DNA of 64,000 bases from Marinimicrobium agarilyticum DSM 16975 (GCF_000423345.1 NZ_KE384008.1:190857-254856), one strand, 5' to 3'; counted from the first letter of the stretch, positions 1 through 13,092 are shown. The notes: generated from the letters alone by a model not told the origin. A program made the numbers and translations.

Positions 1-72
1 GCTTATCGTGGTGCAGATTGCACGAAAAAAGTTGCGCAGGTAGCGGGGTTGGTAATGCGGTTAGGAATCTAA

Positions 73-240
73 TGGCACTGAGGCGTCAGGGAGGGCATAC
101 CGTTCGGAGACTCTCTGACGCCTACATGGATGTAGGTGCTAGAGCGACGCAGGAGCCAAAGCCGGGGCATGGATGCCGATGAGAAGCCCCCATGGATGGG
201 TTCACGGCGGGTCTCGCAGGGATATGCACACCCGCAGCGC
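73..240 (+). repeat. Structured palindromic repeat, copy 1 (type A, long head, degenerate arms)
   Basis: The family reads: TGGCACTGA, a left arm of about 30 bp starting GG and ending GAC, a conserved head, a right arm starting GTC and ending CC, then GGAC. Here the arms are 82-111 and 211-240 and match at only about 18 of 30 positions, so this copy is decayed. The head is the long form. It has an extra hairpin at 121-136 (stem CCTACA/TGTAGG, loop TGGA), the P2 hairpin GGCATGGATGCC at 166-177 and the P3 hairpin CCCATGGATGGG at 189-200. The right flank, GCAGCGCTA, resembles the copies at 52505 and 52835. It lies downstream of the minus-strand rluE. Bases 1-72 show nothing else recognisable. Confidence 0.85.
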
Positions 241-268
241 TACTATGCGAAGTAACTGATGTTTGGGG

Positions 269-850
269 TTAGCGCTTACGAGGTGATGCCTTAAAAGGTG
301 CTTTGGGAAGATGCAGCCGCTCCACCCGATACTCACCGGGTTGTAGCTGATCGAGACCCCAGGTCCCGATTCGTGCTCGCACCAGACGTAGAGTAGGGTG
401 ATCCACCGCCGCCGTCATGCGTCGTACCTGACGGTTGCGGCCCTCGGTGATCGTCAGCTCCAGCCACGTGGTCGGCACCGACTTGCGCGCCCGAACCGGC
501 GGATGACGAGGCCAGAGCGACGGCTCGGAGATCACCTTCACCTTGGCGGGGCGAGTAGGACCGTCATTCAGCCTGACGCCTTGACGCAACGCCTGAAGAG
601 CGGACTTGTCAGGCTCGCCTTCTACCTGCACCCAATACGTTTTGGGCAGCTTGTGGAGTGGGTGAGCAATCTGATGCTGAACCTGGCCGTCATTTGTCAG
701 CAACAGCAGGCCTTCGGAGTCTCGGTCCAGACGGCCGGCGGGGTACACACCCGGGCGGTCGATATAACGCGCCAGAGTCTCGCGGCCCTCGGCGTCAGTG
801 AACTGGGAGAGTACCCCAAATGGCTTATTGAACAACAGCAGACTTGCCAC
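269..850 (-). CDS. rluE: 23S rRNA pseudouridine synthase RluE
   Basis: RluE isomerises one uridine of 23S rRNA (U2457 in E. coli) to pseudouridine in the cytoplasm. The 193-residue protein is close to the family length. It carries the RsuA/RluB/E/F catalytic motif GRLDRDSEGLLLLTNDG near residues 39-55, whose Asp is the nucleophile, and the later motif EGRNRQVRRM. No S4 domain is visible, which fits RluE rather than RluB or RsuA. The start is a GTG preceded by GAGGT at suitable spacing. It is divergent from icd, an arrangement also known in E. coli. The subfamily assignment is by similarity only. Confidence 0.9.
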   Translation of the reverse strand: MASLLLFNKPFGVLSQFTDAEGRETLARYIDRPGVYPAGRLDRDSEGLLLLTNDGQVQHQIAHPLHKLPKTYWVQVEGEPDKSALQALRQGVRLNDGPTRPAKVKVISEPSLWPRHPPVRARKSVPTTWLELTITEGRNRQVRRMTAAVDHPTLRLVRARIGTWGLDQLQPGEYRVERLHLPKAPFKASPRKR

Positions 851-886
851 AGATCAACCTCGATTCATGCCCGGTGTGGCCATTAC

Positions 887-895
887 TGGTATAAT
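887..895 (+). promoter_or_regulatory. Extended -10 promoter candidate for icd
   Basis: TGGTATAAT is a perfect -10 hexamer with an upstream TGn extension, 54 bases before the icd ATG. No good -35 lies 16-18 bases upstream, which fits an extended -10 promoter. The surrounding GGTATAATGCGC resembles the candidates before clpS and the GH3 gene. Confidence 0.55.
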
Positions 896-939
896 GCGCC
901 CGATCAGAAACCGGCACACCCCCTGACTAGATGGAGTGA

Positions 940-3180
<2,241 letters not shown>

Positions 3181-3248
3181 TGCCTGCCTCGGGACTCTCT
3201 GCTCCCGCGTTTCAGGTGCAAACCTGAGTGAAGAGCGTTAAAACTCGA

Positions 3249-3283
3249 CCCCCGGTGTCCGAAAGGGCCCGGGGGTTTTGTTT
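3249..3283 (+). terminator. Rho-independent terminator after icd
   Basis: The stem CCCCCGG (3249-3255) pairs with CCGGGGG (3269-3275) over a 13-base loop and is followed by TTTTGTTTGTT. It ends the icd transcript before the oppositely oriented cspD. Confidence 0.8.
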
Positions 3284-3316
3284 GTTGCCCGAGGAAGGTT
3301 TCTCGCCGACCAAGAC

Positions 3317-3616
3317 TCAGTGGGTGGTGACGTTGGCGGTTTTGCTGTCCGCGCCGTCAAAATCCCTTCTCTGCTCTGCTTTCGCATGCGGAGTGTCCGT
3401 CTCTCTTGGAGAGTCCGAGGACATAATGTTGGTCGCGTGATAGCCCTTATCGCCTTTGGTGATATCAAACGCGACTAATTGGCCTGCCTTGAGGGTTTTA
3501 TAACCATCCATCTGGATGGCCGAGTAATGGGCGAATAGGTCTTCGCCGCCTTCATCCGGCAGAATAAAGCCATAACCTTTGGCGTTATTGAACCATTTGA
3601 CAGTACCTGTAGGCAT
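3317..3616 (-). CDS. cspD: Cold shock-like protein CspD
   Basis: CspD is a small single-domain OB-fold protein that binds single-stranded DNA or RNA; E. coli CspD inhibits replication in stationary phase. Residues 1-67 are a full cold-shock domain with RNP1 (KGYGFI) and RNP2 (LFAHY). The stretch SAIQMDGYKTLKAGQ is diagnostic for CspD over CspA. The 99-residue length exceeds E. coli CspD (74) because of a charged tail of about 30 residues. AAGGA precedes the ATG. A TTGACA/TAAAAC promoter 130-155 bases upstream implies a long 5' leader. It is divergent from clpS, as in Pseudomonas. Confidence 0.92.
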   Translation of the reverse strand: MPTGTVKWFNNAKGYGFILPDEGGEDLFAHYSAIQMDGYKTLKAGQLVAFDITKGDKGYHATNIMSSDSPRETDTPHAKAEQRRDFDGADSKTANVTTH

Positions 3617-3742
3617 GGGGGAATCCTTCTTTTGCGGAGAGACGGGGTCGTCTCATCATTAATCGTTATTAGAGTGAGTTGGTTAAGAACAGTGAGGTCT
3701 ATTGACGCGCTGATCTTGTTGCTTTTTTAACCAACTTTGGGT

Positions 3743-3771
3743 GTTTTAGCCGAGATTGCTAAGTCTGTCAA
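3743..3771 (-). promoter_or_regulatory. Sigma-70 promoter candidate for cspD
   Basis: On the minus strand TTGACA (3771-3766) and TAAAAC (3748-3743) are separated by exactly 17 bases. The resulting 5' leader of about 120 bases is long, as is typical of cold-shock genes. The 3617-3899 intergenic region holds nothing else clear. Confidence 0.55.
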
Positions 3772-3816
3772 GTGTTTTGCTCGAGTTGAGGTGTAGGTGT
3801 GCGGGCATCGATCCGG

Positions 3817-3822
3817 TACAAT
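3817..3822 (+). promoter_or_regulatory. Weak -10 candidate for clpS-clpA
   Basis: TACAAT in the context GGTACAATGGGGCG resembles the -10 regions of icd and the GH3 gene. No convincing -35 is present, so this is tentative. Confidence 0.3.
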
Positions 3823-3899
3823 GGGGCGTATACACAGGCCGGGAAGCGCCGACGGCTGAACAAAATTTTACGTATCGTTTTTGAGTAGTTGTGGGAAAA

Positions 3900-4259
3900 A
3901 TGGCAATCTTTCATCTAACCTTAAGTAAAGACCCTGATCAGGATGAGGGCGACGGTAATGTGGCGATTGAGACGGAAAAGCCCAAGCTCAAGCGCCCGTC
4001 CATGTACAAGGTGATCATGTTCAACGACGACTACACTCCCATGGATTTTGTGGTCGAAACCCTGGAGGTCTTTTTTTCCATGAACCGGGAGAAAGCGACT
4101 CAGGTAATGATCAAAGTCCATACACAAGGCAAGGCGGTATGTGGTGTCTATACTCGTGATATAGCGGAAACCAAGGCGGCTCAGGTCAATCAGTACGCCA
4201 AGGACAATGAACATCCGCTGCTTTGTGAAATCGAAGCAGCGGGCGAAGACGACCGGTGA
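3900..4259 (+). CDS. clpS: ATP-dependent Clp protease adaptor ClpS
   Basis: ClpS recognises N-degron substrates (N-terminal Leu, Phe, Trp, Tyr) and hands them to ClpAP. The core runs from [19 protein letters not shown] to the C-terminus. It contains the family DDYTPMxFV stretch, the [19 protein letters not shown] segment and the terminal [10 protein letters not shown] charged flexible N-terminal extension of about 35 residues precedes the fold, as needed for ClpA delivery. I chose the ATG at 3900; an in-frame GTG at 3891 would add three residues but has no better ribosome site. clpA starts 24 bases downstream, so the two are probably one transcript. Confidence 0.95.
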   Translation: MAIFHLTLSKDPDQDEGDGNVAIETEKPKLKRPSMYKVIMFNDDYTPMDFVVETLEVFFSMNREKATQVMIKVHTQGKAVCGVYTRDIAETKAAQVNQYAKDNEHPLLCEIEAAGEDDR

Positions 4260-4283
4260 CTCTGTTGTTAGAGGTTATCAGCG

Positions 4284-6560
4284 ATGTTAAGTAAAGATCT
4301 CGAAATTACCCTGAACCTGGCGTTCAAGGGCGCGCGCTCCAAACGGCATGAGTTCATGACCGTCGAGCACCTGTTGCTGGCGTTGATAGACAACGAGTCG
4401 GCGGCCAATGTGCTGCGAGCCTGCGGAGCCGATCTCGGGCAGTTGCGTAAGGAATTGATAGAGTTTGTCGATTCCACGACGCCGCTGATCCCGGAAGATG
4501 ATACCGAACGCGAAACCCAGCCCACGCTCGGATTCCAGAGAGTGCTCCAGCGCGCCGTGTTCCACGTTCAGTCCTCCGGCAAGCAGGAGGTGACGGGGGC
4601 GAATGTCCTGGTTGCGATTTTCAGCGAGCAGGAAAGCCAGGCGGTTTACTACCTGAAGCAGCAAAGCATTGCCCGTATCGATGTGGTCAACTACATCACT
4701 CACGGCATTCACAAGGTGGCGGGTCAATCGGATCACGGCAGCGATGCGGGCCAGGAACAACACGACGAGGACGCGGTAGGGGGCGATGCCCCCAGTCAGA
4801 GCCCGCTTGAAAGCTTTGCGGCCAACCTGAACGAGCAGGCCATGCAGGGGCGGATCGACCCGCTGGTCGGGCGCGAGTACGAAGTCGAGCGGGTCAGCCA
4901 GATTCTCTCCCGGCGCCGGAAGAACAACCCGCTGTTGGTGGGCGAGTCCGGTGTGGGTAAAACCGCGATCGCCGAAGGGTTGGCCAAGCGGATTGTCGAC
5001 GGTAGCGTCCCCGAGGCTCTGTCAGACAGCGTTGTTTACTCCCTGGATATGGGGGCGCTGCTGGCCGGCACTAAATACCGGGGCGATTTCGAGAAGCGCT
5101 TCAAAGGTTTGCTCAGTGAACTGAAGAAGCAGAAAGGCGCGATTCTGTTTATCGATGAAATTCACACCATCATCGGTGCCGGCGCTGCTTCCGGCGGCGT
5201 GATGGATGCCTCCAACCTGCTCAAACCGCTGTTGTCCTCCGGGGAGCTGCGGTGCATGGGCTCCACCACCTATCAGGAATACCGCGGGGTGTTCGAGAAA
5301 GATCGGGCACTGTCCCGTCGTTTCCAGAAGGTGGATGTAAAAGAGCCGACGGTGGATGAAACCTACCAGATTCTGAAGGGGCTCAAGAGCCGCTTTGAGA
5401 AGCACCACGGTCTGCGCTATACCGACCCGGCATTGCGCACGGCGGCGGAACTGTCGGAGCGTTACATCAACGAGCGCTTCCTGCCGGATAAGGCCATCGA
5501 CGTGATTGATGAGGCGGGTGCCTTTCAACAGTTGCAGCCGCCCAGCAAGCGCAAGAAAACCGTGGGGGTTTCCGATATCGAGGCGGTTGTCGCCAAGATT
5601 GCGCGAATCCCGCCAAAAAGCGTGTCTTCTTCCGACAAAGAGCAATTGCGCAAGCTCGATGACAACCTGAAGATGACGGTGTTTGGTCAGGATGAGGCGA
5701 TCGATACTCTCTCTACCGCCATTAAGTTGTCCCGCGCTGGTTTGAGCTCCGGGGAAAAGCCCATCGGCTCCTTCCTGTTCGCGGGGCCCACTGGTGTGGG
5801 CAAAACCGAGGTTTCCCGGCAGTTGGCCAAGTGCATGGGGGTCGAGCTGGTTCGGTTCGACATGTCCGAGTACATGGAACGGCACACCGTGTCCCGTCTT
5901 ATCGGGGCGCCCCCGGGCTATGTTGGCTTTGATCAGGGCGGGCTGTTGACCGACGCGGTCAGCAAGCATCCCCACAGTGTGGTGTTGCTGGACGAAATTG
6001 AAAAAGCTCACCCCGAAGTGTTCAACCTGCTGTTGCAGGTCATGGACCACGGTACGTTGACCGACAACAATGGTCGCAAGGCGGACTTCCGCAACGTGAT
6101 CCTGATCATGACCACCAACGCGGGCGCGGAGGATATCAGCCGCCGCTCCATCGGCTTTACTCAGCAGGATCACAGCCTGGATGGCAAAGAAGCTATCAAG
6201 AAGATGTTCACGCCGGAGTTCCGCAACCGCCTGGACGCCACGGTGCAGTTCGGTGCCTTGAGCATGGATGTCATCAAAACGGTGGTGGACAAGTTCCTGG
6301 TGGAGTTGCAGTCCCAGTTGGATGACAAGAAGGTCTCTCTCGAAGTGACCGATGCCGCTCGCCAGTGGTTGGCGGAGCACGGCTACGACGAGAAGATGGG
6401 CGCCCGACCCATGGCCCGTCTGATTCAGGAAAAGGTCAAGAAACCTTTGGCTGAAGCGGTTCTGTTCGGTTCCCTGTCTGACGGCGGCGGTGTTGTGCAG
6501 GTTGATGTGGATGCCGAGAACAAGGAGCTGGAAATCCATATCCAGGGCAAAGACGACTGA
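4284..6560 (+). CDS. clpA: ATP-dependent Clp protease ATP-binding subunit ClpA
   Basis: ClpA is the hexameric AAA+ unfoldase that feeds substrates into ClpP. In order it has: a Clp N-domain (residues 1 to about 145, with two repeats such as [10 protein letters not shown]), an acidic linker, AAA domain 1 with Walker A GESGVGKT near 219, and AAA domain 2 with Walker A GPTGVGKT near 501. A SIGF tripeptide loop for ClpP docking lies near residue 625. The length of 758 matches E. coli ClpA. The M-domain of ClpB is absent, which separates it from ClpB. It lies just downstream of clpS, and clpP is not in this window. Confidence 0.97.
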   Translation: MLSKDLEITLNLAFKGARSKRHEFMTVEHLLLALIDNESAANVLRACGADLGQLRKELIEFVDSTTPLIPEDDTERETQPTLGFQRVLQRAVFHVQSSGKQEVTGANVLVAIFSEQESQAVYYLKQQSIARIDVVNYITHGIHKVAGQSDHGSDAGQEQHDEDAVGGDAPSQSPLESFAANLNEQAMQGRIDPLVGREYEVERVSQILSRRRKNNPLLVGESGVGKTAIAEGLAKRIVDGSVPEALSDSVVYSLDMGALLAGTKYRGDFEKRFKGLLSELKKQKGAILFIDEIHTIIGAGAASGGVMDASNLLKPLLSSGELRCMGSTTYQEYRGVFEKDRALSRRFQKVDVKEPTVDETYQILKGLKSRFEKHHGLRYTDPALRTAAELSERYINERFLPDKAIDVIDEAGAFQQLQPPSKRKKTVGVSDIEAVVAKIARIPPKSVSSSDKEQLRKLDDNLKMTVFGQDEAIDTLSTAIKLSRAGLSSGEKPIGSFLFAGPTGVGKTEVSRQLAKCMGVELVRFDMSEYMERHTVSRLIGAPPGYVGFDQGGLLTDAVSKHPHSVVLLDEIEKAHPEVFNLLLQVMDHGTLTDNNGRKADFRNVILIMTTNAGAEDISRRSIGFTQQDHSLDGKEAIKKMFTPEFRNRLDATVQFGALSMDVIKTVVDKFLVELQSQLDDKKVSLEVTDAARQWLAEHGYDEKMGARPMARLIQEKVKKPLAEAVLFGSLSDGGGVVQVDVDAENKELEIHIQGKDD

Positions 6561-6580
6561 CGCTCGCTAGTTAGCCGCAC

Positions 6581-6618
6581 AAAAACCCGCGCCACCCCAA
6601 GGTGGCGCGGGTTTTTTT
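6581..6618. terminator. Strong bidirectional terminator between clpA and infA
   Basis: AAAACCCGCGCCACC (6582-6596) and GGTGGCGCGGGTTTT (6601-6615) form a perfect 15-bp stem with a CCAA loop. A T-run on one side and an A-run on the other let it serve convergent clpA and infA. Confidence 0.92.
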
Positions 6619-6686
6619 ATGTCTTGGGGGGCTCACTGCATGACCGCTATGGGTTGTGTCCCTGAGCGGTCGTGCCAGGCGGGACC

Positions 6687-6905
6687 TTAACGGGAGCGGT
6701 AGGTAATACGACCTTTGGAGAGATCGTAAGGAGTCATTTCGACCTTGACCTTGTCTCCAGTCAGGATTCGAATATAGTTTTTGCGCATTTTCCCGGAGAT
6801 GTGCGCGGTGACCACGTGCCCGTTTTCCAGTTTGACCCGGAAGGTGGTGTTGGGCAGGGTGTCGACGACTTCGCCTTCAAATTCGATATTGTCTTCTTTC
6901 GCCAT
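6687..6905 (-). CDS. infA: Translation initiation factor IF-1
   Basis: IF-1 is the 72-residue OB-fold factor that occupies the 30S A site during initiation. The sequence is near-universal: [20 protein letters not shown] at the start, [20 protein letters not shown] in the middle, and the end [22 protein letters not shown] lies upstream of the ATG. It is convergent with clpA across a shared terminator, with a promoter candidate about 110 bases upstream. The gene position between clpA and bpt is the same as in Pseudomonas. Confidence 0.98.
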   Translation of the reverse strand: MAKEDNIEFEGEVVDTLPNTTFRVKLENGHVVTAHISGKMRKNYIRILTGDKVKVEMTPYDLSKGRITYRSR

Positions 6906-7010
6906 TCGGCCGTTTCCTCAGCTTTCTGTGTGTGCATCGTCGTTGAACTTCAGACATCTTGCACAGGTTAAGTCTGAATTGTTGCCCGGTCGGGCTAAAA
7001 ATAGGCGTGA

Positions 7011-7039
7011 ATTGTGCCTGAAATGAGCCGAAAGGCCAA
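7011..7039 (-). promoter_or_regulatory. Promoter candidate for infA
   Basis: On the minus strand TTGGCC (7039-7034) and CACAAT (7016-7011) are 17 bases apart. Each hexamer matches consensus at four of six positions. Confidence 0.4.
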
Positions 7040-7153
7040 GTGCTGGGGGGATAAAAGGTGGTTTATCGCTGTTTTTGAGGCTTCACGTCCGGTTCTGTGA
7101 GGGGAGTGTTGTTTGAAAGCCGGCCATGATGAACCCCACTCGAGAACTGCAAG

Positions 7154-7269
7154 GTCCGGCCAAGGCAGTGGAATACCGTTCGGAAACCCGCCGTAAACCC
7201 ATCCATGGGGGCTTCTCATCGGCATCCATGCCTCAGAGAGTTTCCGAACGGTATTCCACTGCCTCGGCC
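7154..7269 (-). repeat. Structured palindromic repeat, copy 2 (type A)
   Basis: This is a reverse-orientation copy. The arms at 7158-7187 and 7240-7269 pair at 29 of 30 positions. The outer GTCCGG is at 7154-7159. The head has P2 GGCATGGATGCC and P3 CCCATGGATGGG in element orientation. It pairs head-to-head with copy 3. Confidence 0.95.
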
Positions 7270-7302
7270 TAAGAGCTTCGTAGCGACTTATTATCGCGTA
7301 GC

Positions 7303-7327
7303 GTAGGTAAGGCGAAAGCCGCCACCT
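7303..7327. repeat. REP-like palindrome between copies 2 and 3
   Basis: GTAGGTAAGGCGAAAGCC is followed by GCCACCT. AGGT/ACCT form an outer stem around a GGC-GAAA-GCC hairpin. It belongs to the same family as the elements near 21367, 55016 and 62944. Confidence 0.6.
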
Positions 7328-7361
7328 CTCGACTGAAAAAGTGGGCGTCAAAGGATAGGGA

Positions 7362-7535
7362 TGGCACTGAGGTCCGCCGAAGGGGTGCACCCTCCAGAAA
7401 CTCTCTGACGCCTACATGGATGTAGGTGCTAGAGCGACGCAGGAGCCAAAGCCGCGGCATGGATGCCGATGAGAAGCCTACAGGGAGGTATTTACGGCGG
7501 GTTTCTGGAGGGTGCACCCCTTCAGTGGACCGGGC
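7362..7535 (+). repeat. Structured palindromic repeat, copy 3 (type A, long head)
   Basis: TGGCACTGA is at 7362-7370. The arms at 7371-7401 and 7501-7531 pair at 29 of 31 positions. The long head has the extra CCTACA-TGGA-TGTAGG hairpin, P2 GGCATGGATGCC and P3 TACAGGGAGGTA. In P3 one stem pair is broken but the loop motif CAGGGAGG is kept. With copy 2 it fills most of the 6906-7570 gap. Confidence 0.95.
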
Positions 7536-7570
7536 GTGAAGAAAAAACTGAAGCCAAAAAACGACGAACC

Positions 7571-8278
7571 TTAGGTCACCCGCACCCAACGCCGGTTAAC
7601 CAGCATCTCCAACGGCCGATATTGAGTCTTGTAATCCATCTTACGGCACTGCCTGATCCAATAACCGAGGTACACGTTGGGAAGCCCCAACGCCTTTGCC
7701 TCCTCAATCTGTGCCAGAATCCCGAACACCCCGAGACTGCGACGCTCCTCCGTACCGTCGAAAAACGTATACACCGCCGAGAGACCATCCTTCAGCCGGT
7801 CACACACGGCAACCGCCACAAGACGCCCCTGATCGCGCACCTCCAGATACTGCGTTACTCCCCAGGCACGGTTCAAAAACGCATCGTACTGAGCCCGAGA
7901 GGGCGGGTACATATCCCCGTCCCGGTGGCGGGTGTTGATGTAATGCGCATACAACTGATAATGCTCATCGGAATCCGCATGCTCCACCATCTTCAGTGTC
8001 AGATCCCGGTTTCGGCGCCAGCAGCGGCGCTGGTTGCGGTTGGGTCGGAAGTGCTCCACCGGAATGCGGCAGGAGACGCAGGCGTTGCACTGAGCGCAGT
8101 GAGGGCGGTACAGGTGCGCGCCGCTGCGGCGGAACCCGATCTGCGAGAGCTGGGTGTACAGCTCCTTATCCACCGGCGCATTAGGGTCAATAAACAGCGT
8201 GGTCGCCTCCTCACCGTCCAGATAGCTGCAGGGGTGAGGCTGGGTGGCGAAGAGCTTGAGGTTCGACAGGTCGGTCAT
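7571..8278 (-). CDS. bpt: Aspartate/glutamate leucyltransferase (N-end rule)
   Basis: Bpt transfers Leu from Leu-tRNA to proteins beginning with Asp or Glu, creating a ClpS-readable N-degron. The 235-residue protein has the N-terminal [18 protein letters not shown] segment and the cysteine cluster [15 protein letters not shown] typical of the ATE N-domain. The C-terminal part contains [20 protein letters not shown] and [21 protein letters not shown] chose the ATG at 8278 because AGGAGG lies just upstream; an upstream extension would overlap aat. It is 23 bases downstream of aat and probably cotranscribed. It is also called ate or ATE-like. Confidence 0.93.
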   Translation of the reverse strand: MTDLSNLKLFATQPHPCSYLDGEEATTLFIDPNAPVDKELYTQLSQIGFRRSGAHLYRPHCAQCNACVSCRIPVEHFRPNRNQRRCWRRNRDLTLKMVEHADSDEHYQLYAHYINTRHRDGDMYPPSRAQYDAFLNRAWGVTQYLEVRDQGRLVAVAVCDRLKDGLSAVYTFFDGTEERRSLGVFGILAQIEEAKALGLPNVYLGYWIRQCRKMDYKTQYRPLEMLVNRRWVRVT

Positions 8279-8301
8279 ATCGTCTCCTCCTGCCTGGGCG
8301 T

Positions 8302-9006
8302 TCAAAGCACGGGGGCGTTGAGGTGCCACCGGCCGGTAATCGAGGGCAGATAGGCATAGTCTAGCAGGATTTTTTCGAAGACTTCACGGGGAATCTCCTC
8401 GGCGCCCAGACTGAACAGATGCCCGCTGCTGACCTGACAGTCGATCAGCCGGAACTGCCAGGCCTTCAATTGGGCCACCAGATGGGCAAAGGCCACCTTG
8501 GAGGCGTTGTCCACCCGGCTGAACATGGACTCGCCAAAGAACACCCGTCCGAGCGCCAGACCGTACAACCCGCCCACGAGCTCGTCCGCTTGCCAGACTT
8601 CGATAGAGTGCGCCACGCCTTGCTCATGCAGCCGAATGTAGGCCTGCAACATCTCCTCGGTAATCCAGGTGCCCGCGGCGCCATCTCTCGGTTCAGCGCA
8701 GGCGCGCGTGACCGCTTCGAAGTGGGTGTCGGCCGTTACCGTGAAAATCCCGCGTTTCAGGGTCTTGCGCAGGGAGCGGGCGAGATGGAAGTGGTCCGGG
8801 TAGACCACGGCACGGGGATCCGGTGTCCACCAGAGAATGGGCTGGCCGTCTTCGTACCAGGGGAAAATACCGTTGCGATAGGCGTGGAGCAGACGCTCTG
8901 GGGACAGGTCGCCGCCGCCGGCCAGAAGACCGTTGGGGTCGTCCAGGGCTTCCTCAGAGGGCGGAAAGTCCAGCGTGGTTGGGTCGAGCCAGGGGAGTGT
9001 GATCAT
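8302..9006 (-). CDS. aat: Leucyl/phenylalanyl-tRNA-protein transferase
   Basis: Aat adds Leu or Phe from charged tRNA to proteins with N-terminal Arg or Lys, generating N-degrons for ClpS-ClpAP. The 234-residue protein shows family blocks [37 protein letters not shown] and HSIEVWQ. The block [18 protein letters not shown] is also clear, followed by [20 protein letters not shown]. No strong ribosome site is seen before the ATG. It is upstream of bpt on the same strand and downstream of trxB. Confidence 0.96.
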   Translation of the reverse strand: MITLPWLDPTTLDFPPSEEALDDPNGLLAGGGDLSPERLLHAYRNGIFPWYEDGQPILWWTPDPRAVVYPDHFHLARSLRKTLKRGIFTVTADTHFEAVTRACAEPRDGAAGTWITEEMLQAYIRLHEQGVAHSIEVWQADELVGGLYGLALGRVFFGESMFSRVDNASKVAFAHLVAQLKAWQFRLIDCQVSSGHLFSLGAEEIPREVFEKILLDYAYLPSITGRWHLNAPVL

Positions 9007-9046
9007 AGGGGGGAGGGTCGGCCCGGGAGGCCGACCGCACTCGGGT

Positions 9047-10012
<966 letters not shown>

Positions 10013-10042
10013 TTAAACGTTAGGGGTCGTTGAATGGCGCTC

Positions 10043-10071
10043 ATCATAAGTGAATCACCAACAGGGCGCAA
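10043..10071 (-). promoter_or_regulatory. Promoter candidate for trxB
   Basis: On the minus strand TTGCGC (10071-10066) and TATGAT (10048-10043) have a 17-base spacer. The -10 matches five of six positions. Confidence 0.5.
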
Positions 10072-10276
10072 AATAGTATGAACCAATGCGAGGTATTGCT
10101 TTCATTAATGGTAAGCTCCCAAGGCTGAGTCTGACACTATGACGGCGTCGCTTTTGCAAACCCCTCCCGGACCGCTAGAATAGCCGCCATTGCCAACCAG
10201 CCATGACGCCAACAGTGCTGCATGACAACCGTACAGGTAGATGATGCAGCCTGTTTCGACTTGATAGGAATCCTGT

Positions 10277-12625
10277 TTGAAACGTTCTCAACCCACAACT
10301 GCCAGTAACGACGCCACATCGGTCGATAGCCTCCTGGTGCGAATCGTCAAGGAAGGGGCGCTGATCGGTCTGGTGGCGATCAGCGTGTACTTGATGTTGG
10401 CGCTGCTGAGCTATGATCCCGGCGACCCCGGTTGGTCCCACACCGGGGAAAACAGCCGCATTCGCAATGCTGGCGGCCCGGCGGGCGCCTGGCTGGCGGA
10501 TGTGTTTCTGTCGCTGTTCGGTTACCTGGCCTATCTGTTCCCGGTGTTGCTGGCCTACCGGGCCTGGCAGGTGTTCCGGGACCGGGAGCGCCAGCCGGGG
10601 TTTGACTGGCTGCTGATCTCCCTGCGCATTGTCGGCCTGATTCTGGTGATGGTGGCCGGTACGGCCATCGCGAGCATGCATTATCCCGATGGCGTCGATC
10701 TGCCATTCTCCACCGGCGGCCTGCTCGGCGCCTCTGTGGCGGAAGGGGTAGAAGGTGCTTTCAGTTACACCGGAGGCACCCTGATCCTCCTGGCGGTGTT
10801 TCTGTTCGGGATCACGATCTTCACGGACTTGTCCTGGTTGGCGCTGATGGACGAAACCGGCCGTATTACTCTGATGTTGCTGGACCGGGTGCGGGGTTAC
10901 TGGCAGCAATGGCAGCGTCGGCGCGCCGAGCATAAATCCGCCAAGGCGGCACAGCAGCATCGTCGCGAAGCGGTGGCCAAGCAGGTGGAAAAAACCGCCA
11001 AACGGGTGCCGCCCACCATTTCCGAGCCGCCCAAGAAAACGCCTCCCAAGCCCCAGCCCAAGCCGGCCCAGCAGGGGTCTCTGTTCGATACCAGGGACAA
11101 TACCCCGCCGGTGGGGGATCTGCCGTCCATCGAGCTGCTGGATCCGCCGGATGAGCACAGCGATAAGGCCTTCTCCAAGGAATCACTGGAGGCCATGTCC
11201 CGGATGCTGGAGCTCAAACTCAAGGATTTCGGCATCGAAGTGGAAGTGGTCTCGGTTCAGCCCGGCCCGGTGGTGACCCGTTTTGAAATTCAGCCGGCCC
11301 CCGGCGTCAAGGCAAGCCGGATCACCAATCTGGCGAAAGACCTGGCCCGCTCTCTGGCGGTCATCAGCGTGCGGGTGGTAGAGGTGATCCCCGGCAAGTC
11401 CGTGGTCGGAATCGAAATTCCCAACGAGCACCGCGAAATCGTGCGTCTGAGCGAAATAGTGGCCTCCGAGGTCTACGCCAAATCGAAATCCGTGCTCACC
11501 ATGGTGCTGGGCAGCGACATCTCCGGGCAGCCGGTGGTGGCGGACCTGGCCAAAATGCCCCACCTGCTGGTGGCCGGTACTACCGGTTCGGGTAAGTCGG
11601 TGGGCGTGAACGTCATGCTCCTCAGTCTGCTGTACAAATCCTCCCCGGAGGAGGTGCGACTGATGCTGGTGGATCCGAAAATGCTGGAACTTTCAGTGTA
11701 CGAGGGTATCCCGCACTTGCTGACCCCGGTGGTCACTGACATGAAAGACGCCGCCAACGGCCTGCGCTGGTGCGTGGGCGAAATGGAGCGCCGCTACAAA
11801 TTGATGGCGGCCATGGGCGTGCGCAACCTGGCCGGCTACAACCGCAAAGTGGACGAAGCCCGCAAGGCCGGCGAACCGCTGAAAGACCCGCTGTTCAAGC
11901 CCGATGAGCATTACGAGGCGGGGCAGGAAGAAGCGACCGCCCCCGACCTGGAACACCTGCCGGCCATTGTGGTGGTTATCGACGAGTTCGCCGACATGAT
12001 GATGATTGTCGGGAAGAAGGTAGAGCAACTGATCGCCCGTATCGCCCAAAAGGCTCGGGCGGCGGGTATTCACCTGATCCTCGCGACCCAGCGCCCGTCG
12101 GTGGATGTGATTACCGGTCTGATCAAGGCCAACGTCCCGACCCGGATTGGCTTTCAGGTATCGTCGAAAATCGATTCGCGGACCATTCTGGACCAGGGTG
12201 GGGCGGAGCAGCTGCTGGGCCATGGGGATATGCTGTACCTGCCGCCGGGCACGAGTGTGCCGGTGCGTGTGCACGGGGCCTTCGTGGATGATCACGAGGT
12301 GCATAAGGTGGTAGCGGATTGGAAGAAGCGCGGCGAGCCCAATTATATTGATGGGATTACGGATGAGGGGACGACCAGTTCGATACCGGTTCCCGGTATG
12401 CCCGGTGGGGAAGAGGGCGGCGATGATGGTGAGGGTGATGCGCTTTACGATCAGGCGGTGGCGCATGTGATAGATTCGCGCAAGGCGTCGATCTCGGGGG
12501 TTCAGCGTAAGTTGCGTATTGGGTACAACCGGGCGGCTCGGTTGATTGATACCATGGAAGCGGCGGGTGTTGTTTCCGAGGCGGGGCATAACGGGAATCG
12601 GGAGGTTCTGGTTCCTAAAAACTGA
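10277..12625 (+). CDS. ftsK: DNA translocase FtsK
   Basis: FtsK is the septal membrane ATPase that pumps chromosome termini toward dif and activates XerCD. The order is: about four N-terminal membrane segments (residues 25-190), a short basic/Pro-rich linker, the translocase with Walker A GTTGSGKS near 434, and Walker [13 protein letters not shown]. The conserved [21 protein letters not shown] and a winged-helix gamma domain (residues 715-782) follow. At 782 residues it resembles Pseudomonas FtsK rather than the long-linker E. coli form. The start must be TTG or later, since an in-frame TAG lies at 10265; AGGA lies six bases upstream of the TTG. Confidence 0.96.
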   Translation: MKRSQPTTASNDATSVDSLLVRIVKEGALIGLVAISVYLMLALLSYDPGDPGWSHTGENSRIRNAGGPAGAWLADVFLSLFGYLAYLFPVLLAYRAWQVFRDRERQPGFDWLLISLRIVGLILVMVAGTAIASMHYPDGVDLPFSTGGLLGASVAEGVEGAFSYTGGTLILLAVFLFGITIFTDLSWLALMDETGRITLMLLDRVRGYWQQWQRRRAEHKSAKAAQQHRREAVAKQVEKTAKRVPPTISEPPKKTPPKPQPKPAQQGSLFDTRDNTPPVGDLPSIELLDPPDEHSDKAFSKESLEAMSRMLELKLKDFGIEVEVVSVQPGPVVTRFEIQPAPGVKASRITNLAKDLARSLAVISVRVVEVIPGKSVVGIEIPNEHREIVRLSEIVASEVYAKSKSVLTMVLGSDISGQPVVADLAKMPHLLVAGTTGSGKSVGVNVMLLSLLYKSSPEEVRLMLVDPKMLELSVYEGIPHLLTPVVTDMKDAANGLRWCVGEMERRYKLMAAMGVRNLAGYNRKVDEARKAGEPLKDPLFKPDEHYEAGQEEATAPDLEHLPAIVVVIDEFADMMMIVGKKVEQLIARIAQKARAAGIHLILATQRPSVDVITGLIKANVPTRIGFQVSSKIDSRTILDQGGAEQLLGHGDMLYLPPGTSVPVRVHGAFVDDHEVHKVVADWKKRGEPNYIDGITDEGTTSSIPVPGMPGGEEGGDDGEGDALYDQAVAHVIDSRKASISGVQRKLRIGYNRAARLIDTMEAAGVVSEAGHNGNREVLVPKN

Positions 12626-12649
12626 TTCTGGTTTGGTGGTGCTTTGATA

Positions 12650-12774
12650 GTCCGGCGGGGGAGCGGGTATACCCTTCGGAGACCCGCCGTGAATACATCC
12701 CTGTAGGCTTCTCATCGGCATCCATGCCTCAGAGAGTCTCCGAAGGGTATACCCGCTCCCCCGCCTCAGTGCCA
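12650..12774 (-). repeat. Structured palindromic repeat, copy 4 (type A)
   Basis: This is a reverse copy. The arms at 12654-12683 and 12736-12765 are perfect inverted repeats, 30 of 30. GTCCGG is on the left and TCAGTGCCA (12766-12774) on the right. P3 reads TACAGGGATGTA in element orientation. It lies 24 bases after the ftsK stop and pairs with copy 5. Confidence 0.97.
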
Positions 12775-12913
12775 CAATCGCTTCATGGTGGGTTCAGGAG
12801 CTTGGCGTATGGTGGTGTAAGAGCGGAGTTCACGATCTGCTACTTCAATTCGATTGATCAGACTGAGCCTTGTAGGTGTGTCGTTCGAATCTAAGAGTGG
12901 ACTTGGTCCAGTG

Positions 12914-13036
12914 TGGCACAGAGGCCGTTGGGGGAAAGACTGATCGTAGACTCTCTGAGGCATGGATGCCGATGAGAAGCCCCCATGGATGGGTTCACAG
13001 CGGGTCTACGATCAGTCTTTCCCTCAACGGCCGGAA
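12914..13036 (+). repeat. Structured palindromic repeat, copy 5 (type A)
   Basis: TGGCACAGA is at 12914-12922. The 29-bp arms 12923-12951 and 13004-13032 pair at 28 of 29. P2 is GGCATGGATGCC and P3 CCCATGGATGGG. The segment 12775-12913 between copies 4 and 5 shows nothing recognisable. The lolA ATG is 57 bases downstream. Confidence 0.95.
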
Positions 13037-13092
13037 CTACCCAACCACCACCAAAGGTCAAACACAAACAATTTTCCAAGTTGGTTAATGAC

